In this document: positions 5,336 to 6,278 of the stretch, piece by piece
Layout of the letters: each line of letters starts with the position of its first letter
Numbering within the stretch: the stretch's first letter is position 1
Assembly: GCA_021792045.1 (NCBI GenBank)
Contig: JAJYVJ010000102.1
Coordinates: forward strand, 1 to 6,278
From: Thermoplasmata archaeon
GTDB lineage: Archaea > Thermoplasmatota > Thermoplasmata > Thermoplasmatales > Thermoplasmataceae
DNA: 6,278 nucleotides
Direction: 5' to 3'
Program-made: the position numbers and the translations under genes
Notes under the pieces: generated by a model
What the model saw: only the letters and a program-made list of their open reading frames with translations
The model's database searches: none
What the model was told of the DNA's origin: nothing

Positions 5336-6278
5336 TAGAAACCCTCCGTTCGATTTGGAACTGCATATGTTATCTTCCTTCTGTTCAGTGAGACGTAAAG
5401 AATTGCGGCAACGGCAAATGAAATATAATAACTTACATCAACGCCTCCAAATATATGCGCAATAGGCCCAACAAAGTAAGGTGCTTGACTCATGAATGGA
5501 ATGGAAATTATTATGGCAATCGCGTAGGAAAGCATTCCGGTGAACTTCTTTCCATGAATGCTGTTCACATCCCATTTCGCTACGACAAAGTAATGCATTA
5601 TCAATATTGCAAGCCATGGCGTGATCCAGTAATCCAGCATGTACAGGAACGTTTCATAAAAACTGTAGAATGAATAATATCCGACGATTCCCAGGGAAAC
5701 AGAAGCAATGGACCCTATTATCAACCCTATATTTCTCCTGACTTTTTTTGATATAACCATAATGGTCGATGAGTTGCTATAAAGATTGATCGAATTTGCC
5801 GCAAGTCCACCTAGGAAGAGAGCAACCATCCCGAGGACAAAATATGGTCCAAGAAATCTTGCAAGTGCAGTTGCAGGGTTAAAATCAGGTGAAGAGAGGT
5901 AGGTAAAAGAGGCGATACCTATCAACACACCGAGCATCTCTACCCAGAACGATGCAAGCACGCTTCCAAGAAAAACAAAAGAGAATGTCGACTTTTGTCT
6001 CTTTCTGGTTACGAATCTGGAATAATCAGATGCATAGGGCCCCCATGACATAATGTATGAGAAGGAGGCCGCTACTGTTATACCGAAGCCTATAAATGTA
6101 CTGGAGCTAATGGGCGGGTGATAGGAACCAATACCTGACGGACGGATAATCCACTCAATGGTGATCGCAGCAAACATTATTCCAAGCACTACTGCCATGA
6201 CAGTTTCAAAGGACTTTATCGCCTTATGGCCAAAATAGGATAGGACAAATACTATTGCTGCAATAAGCAGGATAGGCA
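5335..6278 (-). CDS. NCS1-family nucleobase permease, 5' truncated
   Basis: This is an integral membrane transporter of the cytosine/purine/uracil/thiamine/allantoin permease family (NCS1), normally importing a nucleobase or related compound with a proton or sodium ion. The window shows about the last 313 residues; the frame runs unbroken to the edge, so the N-terminal transmembrane segments and the start are missing. Diagnostic pieces are FGHKAIKSFE after the first visible membrane segment, SWGPYASDYSRFV, and GGLAANSINLYSNS, each typical of the family. About nine hydrophobic segments remain, the last ending near LYVSLNRRK with a basic cytoplasmic-looking tail, matching the C-terminal part of a 12-helix protein. 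A Met at 6198 lies within the sequence, not at the true start. The substrate cannot be read from the fragment, but coupling to dut (TAG stop and GTG start share a base) favours a pyrimidine such as cytosine or uracil. Confidence 0.88.
   Translation of the reverse strand, partial: PILLIAAIVFVLSYFGHKAIKSFETVMAVVLGIMFAAITIEWIIRPSGIGSYHPPISSSTFIGFGITVAASFSYIMSWGPYASDYSRFVTRKRQKSTFSFVFLGSVLASFWVEMLGVLIGIASFTYLSSPDFNPATALARFLGPYFVLGMVALFLGGLAANSINLYSNSSTIMVISKKVRRNIGLIIGSIASVSLGIVGYYSFYSFYETFLYMLDYWITPWLAILIMHYFVVAKWDVNSIHGKKFTGMLSYAIAIIISIPFMSQAPYFVGPIAHIFGGVDVSYYISFAVAAILYVSLNRRKITYAVPNRTEGF
5343..5347 (-). promoter_or_regulatory. Shine-Dalgarno site of dut
   Basis: GGAGG (followed by another G) on the minus strand stands 7 bases before the GTG start at 5335, inside the last codons of the permease gene. 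It is a near-ideal site, confirms the GTG start and shows that dut is translated from a polycistronic message. Confidence 0.75.

Noticed and set aside
5187..5673. Plus-strand frames opposite dut and the permease
   Set aside because: They are antisense shadows of well-supported genes, with no family features and no start signal.
5335..6198. Permease starting at the Met at 6198
   Set aside because: The frame continues upstream to the window edge with a further membrane segment and the family-typical FGHKAIKSFE, so this Met is internal.

Overview
This window looks like a piece of an archaeal chromosome, most likely from the Thermoplasmatales or a close relative. That placement is inferred from several traits: an archaeal-type Lhr helicase, a small archaeal TOPRIM protein, a short dUTPase of the dCTP deaminase fold, TATA-like boxes about 20-25 bases before start codons with no leader, T-tract terminators, moderate-to-low GC, and many AGA/AGG/ATA codons. 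No similarity search was run, so the species is open. There are no RNA genes, insertion sequences or CRISPR arrays.

Left edge (1-213): a short stretch without a recognisable gene. It carries a reading frame that ends in thirteen consecutive Asp codons, then a long T tract, then a TATA-like box for the next gene.

Rightward block (214-4421): lhr encodes a 904-residue SF2 nucleic-acid helicase with a Cys4 zinc finger. A possible small Cys-rich protein follows, then a 128-residue TOPRIM protein, then RNase Z, the tRNA 3'-end endonuclease. Helicase, TOPRIM (RNase M5-like fold) and tRNase Z all point to nucleic-acid or RNA processing. TATA-like boxes before the TOPRIM gene and inside its 3' end suggest they are at least partly separate transcription units.

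Leftward block (6278-4403, minus strand): an NCS1-family nucleobase permease, cut by the window edge, is followed by dut (dUTPase) and an SRPBCC-fold protein. The permease stop and dut start share one base (TAGTG). The dut stop and SRPBCC start are 3 bases apart. Both downstream genes start with GTG behind a good Shine-Dalgarno sequence, so this is a tight operon, probably for pyrimidine or nucleobase uptake and nucleotide-pool cleaning. Its last gene converges on rnz with a 19-base overlap.

The most notable points are the Asp13-tailed mini-ORF, the Cys-rich small ORF between lhr and the TOPRIM gene, and the dUTPase, in which Tyr replaces the Glu that dCTP deaminases need for catalysis.
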